The position numbers were made by a program, and so were the translations under genes. Under the pieces are notes generated by a model. It did not search any database and had not been told where the DNA came from. It saw nothing but the letters and a program-made list of their open reading frames with translations. DNA of 64,000 nucleotides from Xiashengella succiniciproducens (GTDB taxonomy: Bacteria; Bacteroidota; Bacteroidia; Bacteroidales; Marinilabiliaceae): positions 2,880,801 to 2,944,800 of the forward strand of contig NZ_CP098400.1 in NCBI RefSeq assembly GCF_023674465.1, given 5' to 3'. Below are positions 34,342 to 43,895 of the stretch, piece after piece (position 1 is the first letter of the stretch; each line of letters opens with the position of its first letter).

Positions 34342-37300
34342 TTGAGAAAGAGTTTAACATATAAAATATTTGTACCGTTATTGTCTTCCCTGTTTGTACT
34401 GGCTGGTGCCGGTGAATACAAACCAGGTTCTCCTGCCTTGCAACTACCTTATTCCCAAAACGCCTCCGACACGATAGCTTCTCCCGTTGATCCTCTCAGA
34501 ATCAACCCCCCGGTTGATCAGGTTTCCGGACGCCCTTCCGACAAGTCAGACCCTTTTATATTTCCCGAACCTGACAATATTGAGTACAGGACAGAATATG
34601 ATCCGGCGACAGGCAGAATAGTAATGTACCGGATGATTGGAAATATCCCGGTGAAGCTTCCATACAGTATGACTGTAGAGGAATACAACAACCAACAGAT
34701 ACGTAACTCGCTCAGAGAATATTGGAGCCAAAAAGCAACTGAGGGAGCTACGGCTGAGGAAGACCGCTTCGGCCGTTTCAAAATCGGCGGGGATGTCTTT
34801 GAAAGTGTTTTTGGAAGCAATGTAGTAAATATCCGCCCCCAGGGTGTTGCAGAACTCAGAATTGGTGTCAACACTACAAAAATTGATAACCCCACATTGC
34901 AGGAAAGGCTGCGCAAGACTACCACCTTCGACTTCCAGCAAAAGATTCAGATGAATATTCAGGGGAGCATCGGGGAGCGCCTGAAACTTGGAATCAACTA
35001 CAACACTGAGGGCACCTTCGACTTCGAAAACCAAATCAACCTTGAGTATTCAGGAGGCGAAGATGATATAATCAAGAAAATAGAGGCCGGGAACGTGAGT
35101 CTGGCATTGCCGGGAACGCTAATTACTGGAAGTCAGAGCCTTTTTGGTGTAAAGACAGAACTGCAATTTGGGAAACTCACAGTTCAAACCCTCTTTTCAC
35201 AACAAAAGGGTGAGACAACTGTGATGAATATCCAGGGAGGTGCCCAAACCCAGGACTATGAAGTCTCAGCCGACCAGTACGATAAAAACAGGCACTTCTT
35301 CCTGTCTCATGTTTTCAAAGATCACTACGAAAGAGCCCTCGCCAATCTCCCTGTTATCAACTCCCCCTTTAATATAACAAAGGTGGAGGTATGGATAACC
35401 AATAGAACCAGCGACTTCCAGCAATCCCGCAATATAGTGGCTTTCTCAGACCTTGGTGAAGCCGCAGTCAATATGGAAAAACCCCTTACATGGAATGGCA
35501 AGGCCGCTGTTGCCTATCCCAGTAATGAAGCCAATGACCTATTCAACCAGATGACTTCTACCTATGCAGGCATCAGGGATATCAACCAGTCAACAGGCAT
35601 TCTGCAGTCCATCACTACTATTGACCAAAATCCATTTACTAATTCACGGGACTATGAAAGGGTTGAGAATGCACGTCTAATTCCAGAGTCTGAGTACAAG
35701 GTCAATACCAAGCTTGGATACATATCTCTCAACACCCAGCTGAATGCTGACGAAGTCCTGGCTGTCGCCTTCGAATTTACATACAACGGTCAGGTTTACC
35801 GTGTTGGTGAATTTAGCAACTCAGGTATAGAAGCCCCCCAGGCCTTGATAGTAAAACTGCTGAAAGGCACTAACCTAAGTCCACGTATGAAGACATGGCA
35901 GCTCATGATGAAGAATATCTATTCAATCGGAGCCTATCAGGTCAGTCCGGATGATTTCAGGATGAACGTGGCCTTTATGAACGATTCTGTTGGTAGCTAT
36001 ATCACAACCTTCAATGAGGATGGAGAACATAACGGGAAGCTGTTTATTTCAATCCTCAACCTAGACAGGTTGAATAAGCAACTTGAACCATATCCTGATG
36101 GAACCTTCGACTTTGTTGCAGGCTATACTATTGCACCCGATCAGGGTAGAATAATCTTCCCCGTTTTGCAACCATTCGGTTCATTTATGGAGGAGAAACT
36201 CCAAAGTCTGCCCGCTTCGATAAGAGATAAGTATGTGTTCAAGGAATTATACGACTCAACACTGACGGTTGCTGGTCAGACTGCTGAAAAAAACAAGTAC
36301 AGGCTTGTTGGTTCATACAAGTCCTCAGCCGGAGCTGAGATATCACTCAATGCCTTTAACATCCCACGCGGATCGGTTATTGTCACTGCCGGGGGACTAA
36401 AGCTAACCGAGAATATAGATTATTCCGTCGACTATACTGCCGGACGTATTACAATACTCAATAGTGGTCTTATGGAGTCGGGAACCCCTATTCAGGTTTC
36501 GCTGGAGAACCAGTCGCTGTTTAACCTGCAGACCAAGACCTTGCTTGGTACACATCTTGACTACCGCTTTAGTGAGGACTTCAATATCGGTGCAACAGTA
36601 TTGCACCTTAGGGAAAGACCGCTTACCCAAAAGGTTGCCTTTGGAGATGAACCAATAGCCAACACGATATGGGGACTTAACACTTCCTACTATACGCAGT
36701 CCGACCTCTTGACAAGCCTTATTGATAAACTGCCACTGATACAGACTAAGGCGCCGTCATCCATCTCTTTTGAAGCTGAGTTTGCACAGCTGATTCCGGG
36801 GCACCCAAGTGTGATTAAAAAAGAGGGTAATTCATATATCGACGACTTTGAAGGTACCAAGATCCCAATAGATATGAAGCACCGGGAAGCATGGCAACTA
36901 GCAAGTGTACCCCAGGGTCAGGATCAGATCTTTCCCTATGCATCATTAAACAATGACCTGCGCTATGGCTACGGTAGAGCAAGATTGGCATGGTATCATA
37001 TAGACCCCTTGTTCCTTCGCAATACCAACCTTACACCTGACCATATCCGTCGTGATAAGGATGCCAGATCTAACCACTATGTTCGTGAGGTCTATGAAAG
37101 GGAAATCTTCCCAAACAAGAATCCGGCTTACGGTGAGCCGACAAATATCTCGGTGCTTAACCTTGCTTATTATCCAACAGAAAGAGGTCCATACAACTTC
37201 AGTACTGACCTCAACCAGGACGGAAGCCTTAGAAATCCCAGACAAAACTGGGCTGGTATAATGAGAAAAATAGACACCAATGACTTCGAGGCTTCCAATA

Positions 37301-40300
37301 TTGATCATATCGAGTTCTGGCTTATGGATCCCTTCATATATGATCAGGGAACCCATGAGGGAGGATACCTCTATATCAACCTTGGAGACATCTCAGAGGA
37401 TATTCTGAAGGATGGCAGGAAATTTTTCGAACAGGGTCTGCCGGGACCTGGAGAACCCTTTGATGTGGATTCTACTGTTTGGGGCTACATCCCCAAACGT
37501 CAAAGCCTGGTCAATGCATTTAGCAACGATCCGCAAACCCGATTAATGCAGGATGTTGGTCTCGATGGGATGAACTCTGAAGCTGAGAGACGTTTTCTCA
37601 GACAAGGAAATAATGCCTTCCTGGAGGCAATAGAAAATATGTATGCCCAGGGACAGTTAAGTGAAGAGGCCTACAGGACAATCATCAATGACCCTGCAGG
37701 AGATGACTTCCGATACTTCAGGGGAGCAGATCTGGATAGATTGAGAGTTAGCATCCTTGATCGATACAAGTATTACAACAACCCGGAAGGTAACTCAAGG
37801 CCCTCGGAATATTCCGGAGAATCATTCAGTACTGCAGGAACAAATATCCCAGACGGAGAAGATATCAACCGCGATAACACACTCAGTGAGTCAGAAAGTT
37901 ACTTCCAGTACAAGATTCGTCTCGAGCCCGGTCAGATGCAGATAGGACGCAACTACATAAGCGATGTGGTTACAAATACCGTCAAGCTTGAAAACGGTAG
38001 TGTCGAGGAAGTAACCTGGTATCAGTTTAAAATACCTGTCAGCGCTCCCGACACAGTAATTGGTGATATTGAAGACCTGCGCTCAGTACGTTTTATGAGG
38101 ATGTTCCTTAATGATTTCGAAGACACTATAGTACTGCGCTTTGCTACTCTTGACCTGATCAGGGCTGAATGGCGCAGGTATGAAAAGGACCTCCACCAGA
38201 CAGGAGATAATGTAAACCCAAACCCCAACACTAAATTTGATGTGTCTGCTGTCAATATTGAAGAAAACGGCCGTCGCGAACCAATACCCTACATACTTCC
38301 TCCGGGTGTTGACCGCGTTATCGACCCGGCCAACCCTTCTGTAAGAGAGTTAAATGAACAATCGCTTGCACTAAAAGTAAGCGACCTTGCAAGCGGAGAT
38401 GCCCGTGCAGTGTATAAAAATATTGGTATGGACATAAGGCAATACCAGCGTATTAAAATGGACGTTCATGCCGAGGCAATAGAAGGATACGACCTTAGAG
38501 ACGGTGAACTGCTTGTGTTTGTTAGACTGGGTACTGATTATCAAAACAACTACTACGAATACGAGTTACCACTCAAGCTGACTCCACCAGGACTTTACGT
38601 AAATGAGAATATCTCCCACAGGCACATAGTATGGCCGGATGAAAACAGGCTGGATGTGCCGCTTGACCTGTTCCAACAGGTCAAATTGCGACGTAATGAT
38701 GCCATGAGGGTACTAAACTCTTCCGTAAGTCTAACCTCCGAATACCAGTGGTTTGATCCGGACAAGCCATCCAACAAGGTCAAGATAAAGGGTAATCCAA
38801 ACCTTGCCAATGTCAAGACCATCATGATAGGTATTCGCAATAACTCACGTGAGGATAAGTCTGGCGAGATCTGGGTTAACGAACTAAGGTTAACCGACTT
38901 TAACGAAGAAGGCGGTTGGGCAGCCAACAGTCGAATGAATATCAAACTAGCCGATCTGGGTTCGGTATCTCTTGCCGGTAGGGCAAGCACTACAGGATTT
39001 GGGAGTATCGACCAAAGTGTCAACGAACGCAGCAAGGAAGATTTCTATCAATATGATGTTGCTACTAATCTTGAATTGGGCAAATTTGTTGGTCCCAATA
39101 GCCGCGTCTCTATCCCATTCTATGCTGGCTATAGTGAACAGGTGGCAACACCTGAGTATTACCCGCTCGACCCGGATATTCCACTGGATGTTGCTCTCAA
39201 GAATGCCGAAACAAAGGCAGAGCGTGACAGTATCAAACAGATTTCCCAGGACTACACCCAGAGAAAGAGTATCAACTTTACAAATGTCCGTATCCAGCCC
39301 CAAAAGACAGATGTCCCATTCTATTCACCGTCTAACCTGAGTGCTACCTACTCATACAACGAGACATACAGAAGGAACATAGACACAGAGTATCTTACTG
39401 ACAAGAACTACAGGGGGATTTTAGCATACAACTTCCTAAACAGACCTAAGGCCATTGAACCATTCAGGAGCATTAAGGGTAAATCACTGGCCCTGATTCG
39501 TGATTTCAACTTCTACCTCGCTCCAACACAGTTGGGTTACCGCTGGGAAGTCAGTAGAGGCTATCGCGAGGAACAGCTTAGAAATATTACTAATCCATCA
39601 TTCAAGATACCGGTAAGCGTCAATAAGGACTTTTACTGGAACAGGCATTTTGAGATAACATACAACCTGACCAAGAACCTTAAGATGGACTTCAGGTCAA
39701 GCAACAACGCAATAATCGATGAACCCGAGGGGCCGGTTAACAAGAACCGTTACCGCGATGACTATGAACTCTGGAAGGATTCCGTGATGTCTAACATCCT
39801 CAATCTTGGAAGAACTACCAATTACCAGCACAACCTCAGTGTCAGTTACCAGATACCTGTTAACAAGCTACCTTTGCTCGACTGGACCTCAGCATCTGTC
39901 AACTATGGGGCATTATACAACTGGCAGCAGGGACCTGTTACAACCCTTGAATATGAGTGGGGTAATACTATCCGAAATTCCAATTCCATCCAAGGTAATG
40001 CCCAGCTTAACTTTACAAGCCTGTACAACAAGTCTCCCTATCTCCGGACTCTGACCCAGAGTTCGCAACGCGGACGAAGTACTGCTCAAAACAATAACCA
40101 ACAAGGAGAGACTGTACGCTTTACCCAGCATAACATTGAACTAAAGGCCGGTGAAGGTCTTACAATCAACCACCGTCTGGGAACTTCAAATGTTACTGCA
40201 AGGGTCTTCAACGAATCTGGCCATCCCATCAGGGGCGACCAAAAGATAGTTGATAACAATACCCTGATCTTTACCCCAAGTCAGGATGCAAGCAACGCAA

Positions 40301-41814
40301 GGATCATGGTATCAGGACAAAAGACTGAAGAAAAGAAGCCCGGTAAGGAAGTTAAAGACTTTGCTTTCAGATTCCTGACCGGGGTCAGGAACCTGTCCCT
40401 TACCTACTCGGAAAATAATGGGACCATTCTGCCTGGTTATATGCCCAGATCCAAATTTTTAGGTACATCAAACTATGAAGGTACAGGTGCTCCTGGTTTA
40501 CCCTTTATCCTGGGATGGCAGAACCGTGATTTTGCAATGGAAGCAGCACAAAAGAACTGGCTGACTACCGACTCTACCCTCAACACTCCATATACAATGA
40601 CCCACAGCCAGGATGTCACCATCCGACTGCAGTTGGAACCACTAAACGGTCTAAAGATAAATCTGACAGCCAACAGGAGATTTCAAAAGGGTATTAACGA
40701 GTACTACCTGTACAGTGATGGCGGCTTTAATGCATACAACACCATGGAGAATGGATCCTTGTCAATGACCGTCAACACCTTCAAGACGGCTTTCAAGAGC
40801 GTTGAAAACAGAGGTGTATATCAGTCAGAGATATTTTCCCGCTTCCTTGACAACAGGCAGATCATAGCAAATAGATTAGGAGAGGAAAGGAGGGGCAGCA
40901 ATTTCCCGACAGGTGTTTATCCTGGGTCTCCATATGAAGTACTTGAAGGAAGACCTTATCGTCCTGAAGGCTATCCTGAAGACGGGCTTGGCGTTAGCAA
41001 TGGTGCCGACGGTTACTCTCTGACATCGCAGGATGTAATGATCCCGGCCTTTCTGGCAGCATACACAGGCAAGAGTGCTGACAATATCTTCCTGGATGCA
41101 ATTCCTTCAATATTGCAAATAAGACCCAACTGGACCATCAACTACGACGGTCTGTCTCGTATCAATTGGCTTAAAAAATATATCCGCTCATTCGATCTGA
41201 GTCATTCTTACAGGTCTACATACAACATAGGTCAGTTTATTACAAACTTCGACTGGGAAGAGATGCGTGACGGCTTCAGCTACATAAGAGACGAGAAGGG
41301 CAACTTCATTCCAAAGTACCAGATCAACGGTGTATCCATATCTGAGCAGTTTGCCCCCCTAATCATGGCCAACATAGTGTGGAACAACTCGTTGTCGACC
41401 CGCTTTGAATACAAGAAAAGCCGCATTATCAACCTGAGCCTCAACAACAACCAGCTTATCGAAAATTACAACGATGAATATGTGGTTGGTCTTGGATACA
41501 GGTTTGACAAGATGGATATGATACTGGGCTCTGGCAAGAACGCCAAAAAGCTTTCATCTGACCTTAATCTGAGAGCCGACATCTCGATAAGGGACAACTT
41601 CTCAGTTATAAGACGTATTGAGGAAGCAGTCAACCAGCTTACATCAGGTCAGAAGATTACAACTCTAAAGTTTACTGCTGACTATGTGCTTAGTGACAGG
41701 TTTAATATGCAGTTGTTTTATGACAGACAGCTAAACTCTCCTTATATCTCAACAAGCTACCCAATCACGAACAGCAGTTTTGGGGTAAACTTCAGATTTT
41801 CACTTACTCAGTAG
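34342..41814 (+). CDS. sprA: SprA (Sov), outer-membrane translocon of the type IX secretion system
   Basis: A giant 2490-residue protein whose sequence matches SprA/Sov throughout (for example NIEYRTEYDPATGRIVMY, IEFWLMDPF, GEIWVNELRLTDF). SprA forms the very large outer-membrane barrel through which T9SS substrates cross, and supports gliding in motile relatives. The signal peptide (MRKSLTYKIFVPLLSSLFVLAGAG) is encoded from a TTG at 34342; the first in-frame ATG is about 95 codons later and would lose it, so TTG is the likely start. SprA-type repeats and barrel strands run to the end. It lies 43 bases after ruvA and is the sole T9SS gene in its local cluster. Confidence 0.95.
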   Translation: MRKSLTYKIFVPLLSSLFVLAGAGEYKPGSPALQLPYSQNASDTIASPVDPLRINPPVDQVSGRPSDKSDPFIFPEPDNIEYRTEYDPATGRIVMYRMIGNIPVKLPYSMTVEEYNNQQIRNSLREYWSQKATEGATAEEDRFGRFKIGGDVFESVFGSNVVNIRPQGVAELRIGVNTTKIDNPTLQERLRKTTTFDFQQKIQMNIQGSIGERLKLGINYNTEGTFDFENQINLEYSGGEDDIIKKIEAGNVSLALPGTLITGSQSLFGVKTELQFGKLTVQTLFSQQKGETTVMNIQGGAQTQDYEVSADQYDKNRHFFLSHVFKDHYERALANLPVINSPFNITKVEVWITNRTSDFQQSRNIVAFSDLGEAAVNMEKPLTWNGKAAVAYPSNEANDLFNQMTSTYAGIRDINQSTGILQSITTIDQNPFTNSRDYERVENARLIPESEYKVNTKLGYISLNTQLNADEVLAVAFEFTYNGQVYRVGEFSNSGIEAPQALIVKLLKGTNLSPRMKTWQLMMKNIYSIGAYQVSPDDFRMNVAFMNDSVGSYITTFNEDGEHNGKLFISILNLDRLNKQLEPYPDGTFDFVAGYTIAPDQGRIIFPVLQPFGSFMEEKLQSLPASIRDKYVFKELYDSTLTVAGQTAEKNKYRLVGSYKSSAGAEISLNAFNIPRGSVIVTAGGLKLTENIDYSVDYTAGRITILNSGLMESGTPIQVSLENQSLFNLQTKTLLGTHLDYRFSEDFNIGATVLHLRERPLTQKVAFGDEPIANTIWGLNTSYYTQSDLLTSLIDKLPLIQTKAPSSISFEAEFAQLIPGHPSVIKKEGNSYIDDFEGTKIPIDMKHREAWQLASVPQGQDQIFPYASLNNDLRYGYGRARLAWYHIDPLFLRNTNLTPDHIRRDKDARSNHYVREVYEREIFPNKNPAYGEPTNISVLNLAYYPTERGPYNFSTDLNQDGSLRNPRQNWAGIMRKIDTNDFEASNIDHIEFWLMDPFIYDQGTHEGGYLYINLGDISEDILKDGRKFFEQGLPGPGEPFDVDSTVWGYIPKRQSLVNAFSNDPQTRLMQDVGLDGMNSEAERRFLRQGNNAFLEAIENMYAQGQLSEEAYRTIINDPAGDDFRYFRGADLDRLRVSILDRYKYYNNPEGNSRPSEYSGESFSTAGTNIPDGEDINRDNTLSESESYFQYKIRLEPGQMQIGRNYISDVVTNTVKLENGSVEEVTWYQFKIPVSAPDTVIGDIEDLRSVRFMRMFLNDFEDTIVLRFATLDLIRAEWRRYEKDLHQTGDNVNPNPNTKFDVSAVNIEENGRREPIPYILPPGVDRVIDPANPSVRELNEQSLALKVSDLASGDARAVYKNIGMDIRQYQRIKMDVHAEAIEGYDLRDGELLVFVRLGTDYQNNYYEYELPLKLTPPGLYVNENISHRHIVWPDENRLDVPLDLFQQVKLRRNDAMRVLNSSVSLTSEYQWFDPDKPSNKVKIKGNPNLANVKTIMIGIRNNSREDKSGEIWVNELRLTDFNEEGGWAANSRMNIKLADLGSVSLAGRASTTGFGSIDQSVNERSKEDFYQYDVATNLELGKFVGPNSRVSIPFYAGYSEQVATPEYYPLDPDIPLDVALKNAETKAERDSIKQISQDYTQRKSINFTNVRIQPQKTDVPFYSPSNLSATYSYNETYRRNIDTEYLTDKNYRGILAYNFLNRPKAIEPFRSIKGKSLALIRDFNFYLAPTQLGYRWEVSRGYREEQLRNITNPSFKIPVSVNKDFYWNRHFEITYNLTKNLKMDFRSSNNAIIDEPEGPVNKNRYRDDYELWKDSVMSNILNLGRTTNYQHNLSVSYQIPVNKLPLLDWTSASVNYGALYNWQQGPVTTLEYEWGNTIRNSNSIQGNAQLNFTSLYNKSPYLRTLTQSSQRGRSTAQNNNQQGETVRFTQHNIELKAGEGLTINHRLGTSNVTARVFNESGHPIRGDQKIVDNNTLIFTPSQDASNARIMVSGQKTEEKKPGKEVKDFAFRFLTGVRNLSLTYSENNGTILPGYMPRSKFLGTSNYEGTGAPGLPFILGWQNRDFAMEAAQKNWLTTDSTLNTPYTMTHSQDVTIRLQLEPLNGLKINLTANRRFQKGINEYYLYSDGGFNAYNTMENGSLSMTVNTFKTAFKSVENRGVYQSEIFSRFLDNRQIIANRLGEERRGSNFPTGVYPGSPYEVLEGRPYRPEGYPEDGLGVSNGADGYSLTSQDVMIPAFLAAYTGKSADNIFLDAIPSILQIRPNWTINYDGLSRINWLKKYIRSFDLSHSYRSTYNIGQFITNFDWEEMRDGFSYIRDEKGNFIPKYQINGVSISEQFAPLIMANIVWNNSLSTRFEYKKSRIINLSLNNNQLIENYNDEYVVGLGYRFDKMDMILGSGKNAKKLSSDLNLRADISIRDNFSVIRRIEEAVNQLTSGQKITTLKFTADYVLSDRFNMQLFYDRQLNSPYISTSYPITNSSFGVNFRFSLTQ

Positions 41815-41862
41815 GGTCTGATAAATATTTATGGAAAAACTGACCGTATCATAAAAATTAGT

Positions 41863-41870
41863 TAATTTTG
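41863..41870 (+). promoter_or_regulatory. Putative gcvH promoter -7 box
   Basis: TAATTTTG fits TAnnTTTG and ends 25 bases before the gcvH ATG. No well-placed TTG is seen upstream. Confidence 0.4.
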
Positions 41871-41895
41871 ATTCGTAATCTTATAATTCAGCGTC

Positions 41896-42273
41896 ATGAA
41901 TATACCTGAAAATTTAAAGTACACTAAAGACCACGAGTGGGTCAGAGTAGAAGGCAACATTGCAACAGTTGGTATTACTGATTTTGCACAAAGTGAACTG
42001 GGCGACATCGTTTTCGTTGAAATTGACACCGAAGATGAAGAACTGGCACAGGAAGAGGTTTTTGGTACAATAGAGGCAGTCAAGACAGTCTCTGATCTTT
42101 ATATGCCCCTGTCGGGAACTATTATAGAGGTTAACGAAAATCTTGAATCACAACCTGAGTTGGTAAATAAAGATCCTTACGACGGAGGATGGATGGTAAA
42201 GGTTGAGATCAAGGACAAAGCAGAGATCGACAAATTGCTGTCTGCCGAGCAATACAAAGCCCTGATCGGTTAA
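41896..42273 (+). CDS. gcvH: Glycine cleavage system H protein
   Basis: Small lipoyl carrier that shuttles the aminomethyl group between the P and T proteins of the glycine cleavage system. The 125 residues include the lipoylation lysine K63 in GTIEAVKTVSDLY, with the usual hairpin around it. Full length. No other gcv genes are in the window. A strong terminator follows. Confidence 0.97.
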   Translation: MNIPENLKYTKDHEWVRVEGNIATVGITDFAQSELGDIVFVEIDTEDEELAQEEVFGTIEAVKTVSDLYMPLSGTIIEVNENLESQPELVNKDPYDGGWMVKVEIKDKAEIDKLLSAEQYKALIG

Positions 42274-42303
42274 CAACACTGTTGTACAATTAAAGCATTT
42301 AGT

Positions 42304-42334
42304 CCGCCTCGCCCCAACGAGGCGGTTTTCTTTT
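42304..42334 (+). terminator. Rho-independent terminator after gcvH
   Basis: CCGCCTCG and CGAGGCGG pair perfectly around CCCCAA and are followed by TTTTCTTTT. A textbook intrinsic terminator. Confidence 0.92.
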
Positions 42335-42427
42335 CTATCACCAATACTTAAATGGCTTAGCAGCAGCTTCTACCAGGCTTTATACTACCCCGGCAGGCAA
42401 CCGGAGAGGCATAACAGTCCGGATGTT

Positions 42428-43765
42428 TTATTCTCCCTGCTCCTCCCATTTCTTAAGCAGGTTATAAATAGTTGACTTCCCAATATCAAGTTTAGCAGCA
42501 ACTGTCTTTACATCATTGTGATACTTTTCAAGATAATGCCTTATTATCTTATCGGAATACTGCTTCATCGTCATCTCCTCACTAAAAAAATCTGCAACTG
42601 ATGCAGTGCTGTTGAATACAATATGCTCCTCGTCAATTACAGTGGAGTCGGTAAGAACAGCTGCCAGTTCAATAACTGCCTTTAGTTCACGCACATTCCC
42701 TGGATAGGGATACTTGAGCAATTTCCTATTGGCTGCAGCACTTAGCTCCTTCTTATCCATCCCATTTATATTACAAAAGTCTGTAAGAAAAATCCCGGCA
42801 AGCAGTATTATATCCTTCTTCCTTTCCCGTAATGAAGGTAGGTAGACCGGGATCCCCATCAGACGGAAATATAGATCCTCTCTGAAGCGCCTGGCCCTCA
42901 CTTCCTCTGCCAGATCGACCGTTGAGCCCGCAATAATTCTCACATTGAGGTCCTTAGACTTTTTACCCTGGGCGGACTTTATACTGCCTGTAAGATAGCT
43001 TAGCAGGGAAAATTGCACATCGGCTGGTAAAAGTTCTATATCCTCAATAAATAAGGTCCCGTTGGCAGCCTCAGCAATCTTGCCCGACAAGGGTATTTCA
43101 CCATCCCTCAGATCCTCGACACCAAAAAGCTCCTCTCTTATCATACCAGGAGGAACAGCTCCCACACTGAAGGATACAAAGGGCATAGCAGCCCTTTCAG
43201 AGTTGTAATGTATAGCCCGGGATATCATGCCTTTGCCTGTTCCCTCTTCTCCACACAACAGCACATTTACATTTGCCATCCTACTTGCCTTCTCCATAAG
43301 AGCCAAGGCTCTCTTCATGGCTCGACTCTCACCAACTATCTCCTCAAAATCATAATAGCGCTCAGATATCTCAGACCTTAGTTTGCTCAGTTCCTGACTT
43401 ATCTTAAACTTACTCCTGATATGGCTGATACAATGAAGAAGCCTCTCCCGCACATTCTCATCCTTGGCTATATAGTCATAGGCTCCTAGCTTAAGCATCT
43501 GGACAGCAAGTTTGAGGTCATCATGGCCAGAGATAACTATCACCTCGGTCGATGGACTCAAACGTTTAATCTGCCCTAGCAGATCAAGACCAAAATAATC
43601 TGGTAATCCTATATCCAGAGTTATGACTTCAGGATGTTCTGAAAGATGTCTGATCAAATCCCCTCCATTAAAAAAAGTGCTGATTACCAATTCTTTCTCT
43701 TTCTTGAGAGCATTTGCTATAAGGCTATTAAACAACCTGTCATCCTCAACGACGAATATTTTCAT
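42428..43765 (-). CDS. NtrC-like response regulator lacking GAFTGA
   Basis: 445 residues: a receiver domain (1-120) with acidic pocket EDD at 7-9 and phospho-acceptor D51; an AAA+ domain (about 140-375) with Walker A GEEGTGKG at 172-179 and an altered Walker B (TLFIEDIE rather than TLFLDEI); and a Fis-type helix-turn-helix at the C terminus (VKTVAAKLDIGKSTIYNLL). The loop that contacts sigma-54 should read GAFTGA just after ELFG; here it reads ELFGVEDLRDGEIPLSGK, so classical sigma-54 activation is doubtful. The gene faces away from sprE/porW-porX across 130 bases with an 8-bp inverted repeat, so it may control them. No partner kinase is nearby. Confidence 0.88.
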   Translation of the reverse strand: MKIFVVEDDRLFNSLIANALKKEKELVISTFFNGGDLIRHLSEHPEVITLDIGLPDYFGLDLLGQIKRLSPSTEVIVISGHDDLKLAVQMLKLGAYDYIAKDENVRERLLHCISHIRSKFKISQELSKLRSEISERYYDFEEIVGESRAMKRALALMEKASRMANVNVLLCGEEGTGKGMISRAIHYNSERAAMPFVSFSVGAVPPGMIREELFGVEDLRDGEIPLSGKIAEAANGTLFIEDIELLPADVQFSLLSYLTGSIKSAQGKKSKDLNVRIIAGSTVDLAEEVRARRFREDLYFRLMGIPVYLPSLRERKKDIILLAGIFLTDFCNINGMDKKELSAAANRKLLKYPYPGNVRELKAVIELAAVLTDSTVIDEEHIVFNSTASVADFFSEEMTMKQYSDKIIRHYLEKYHNDVKTVAAKLDIGKSTIYNLLKKWEEQGE

Positions 43766-43794
43766 CTCAGGGCTATATGATTCAATTTGATTAA

Positions 43795-43836
43795 CGGTAA
43801 ATTTAAGTTCTAAAACTAATTAAACTATATTTACCG
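43795..43836. promoter_or_regulatory. Spaced inverted repeat in the divergent promoter region
   Basis: CGGTAAAT (43795-43802) and ATTTACCG (43829-43836) are perfect complements separated by 26 bases. They lie between two genes facing apart, the NtrC-like regulator and sprE/porW. A dimeric regulator, perhaps the neighbour itself, could bind here. Confidence 0.4.
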
Positions 43837-43895
43837 GGTGGCAAAATAAAAGCCCGAAATCTCTGTTTTATTATTGAATCATTGCCGTTCAGCTG

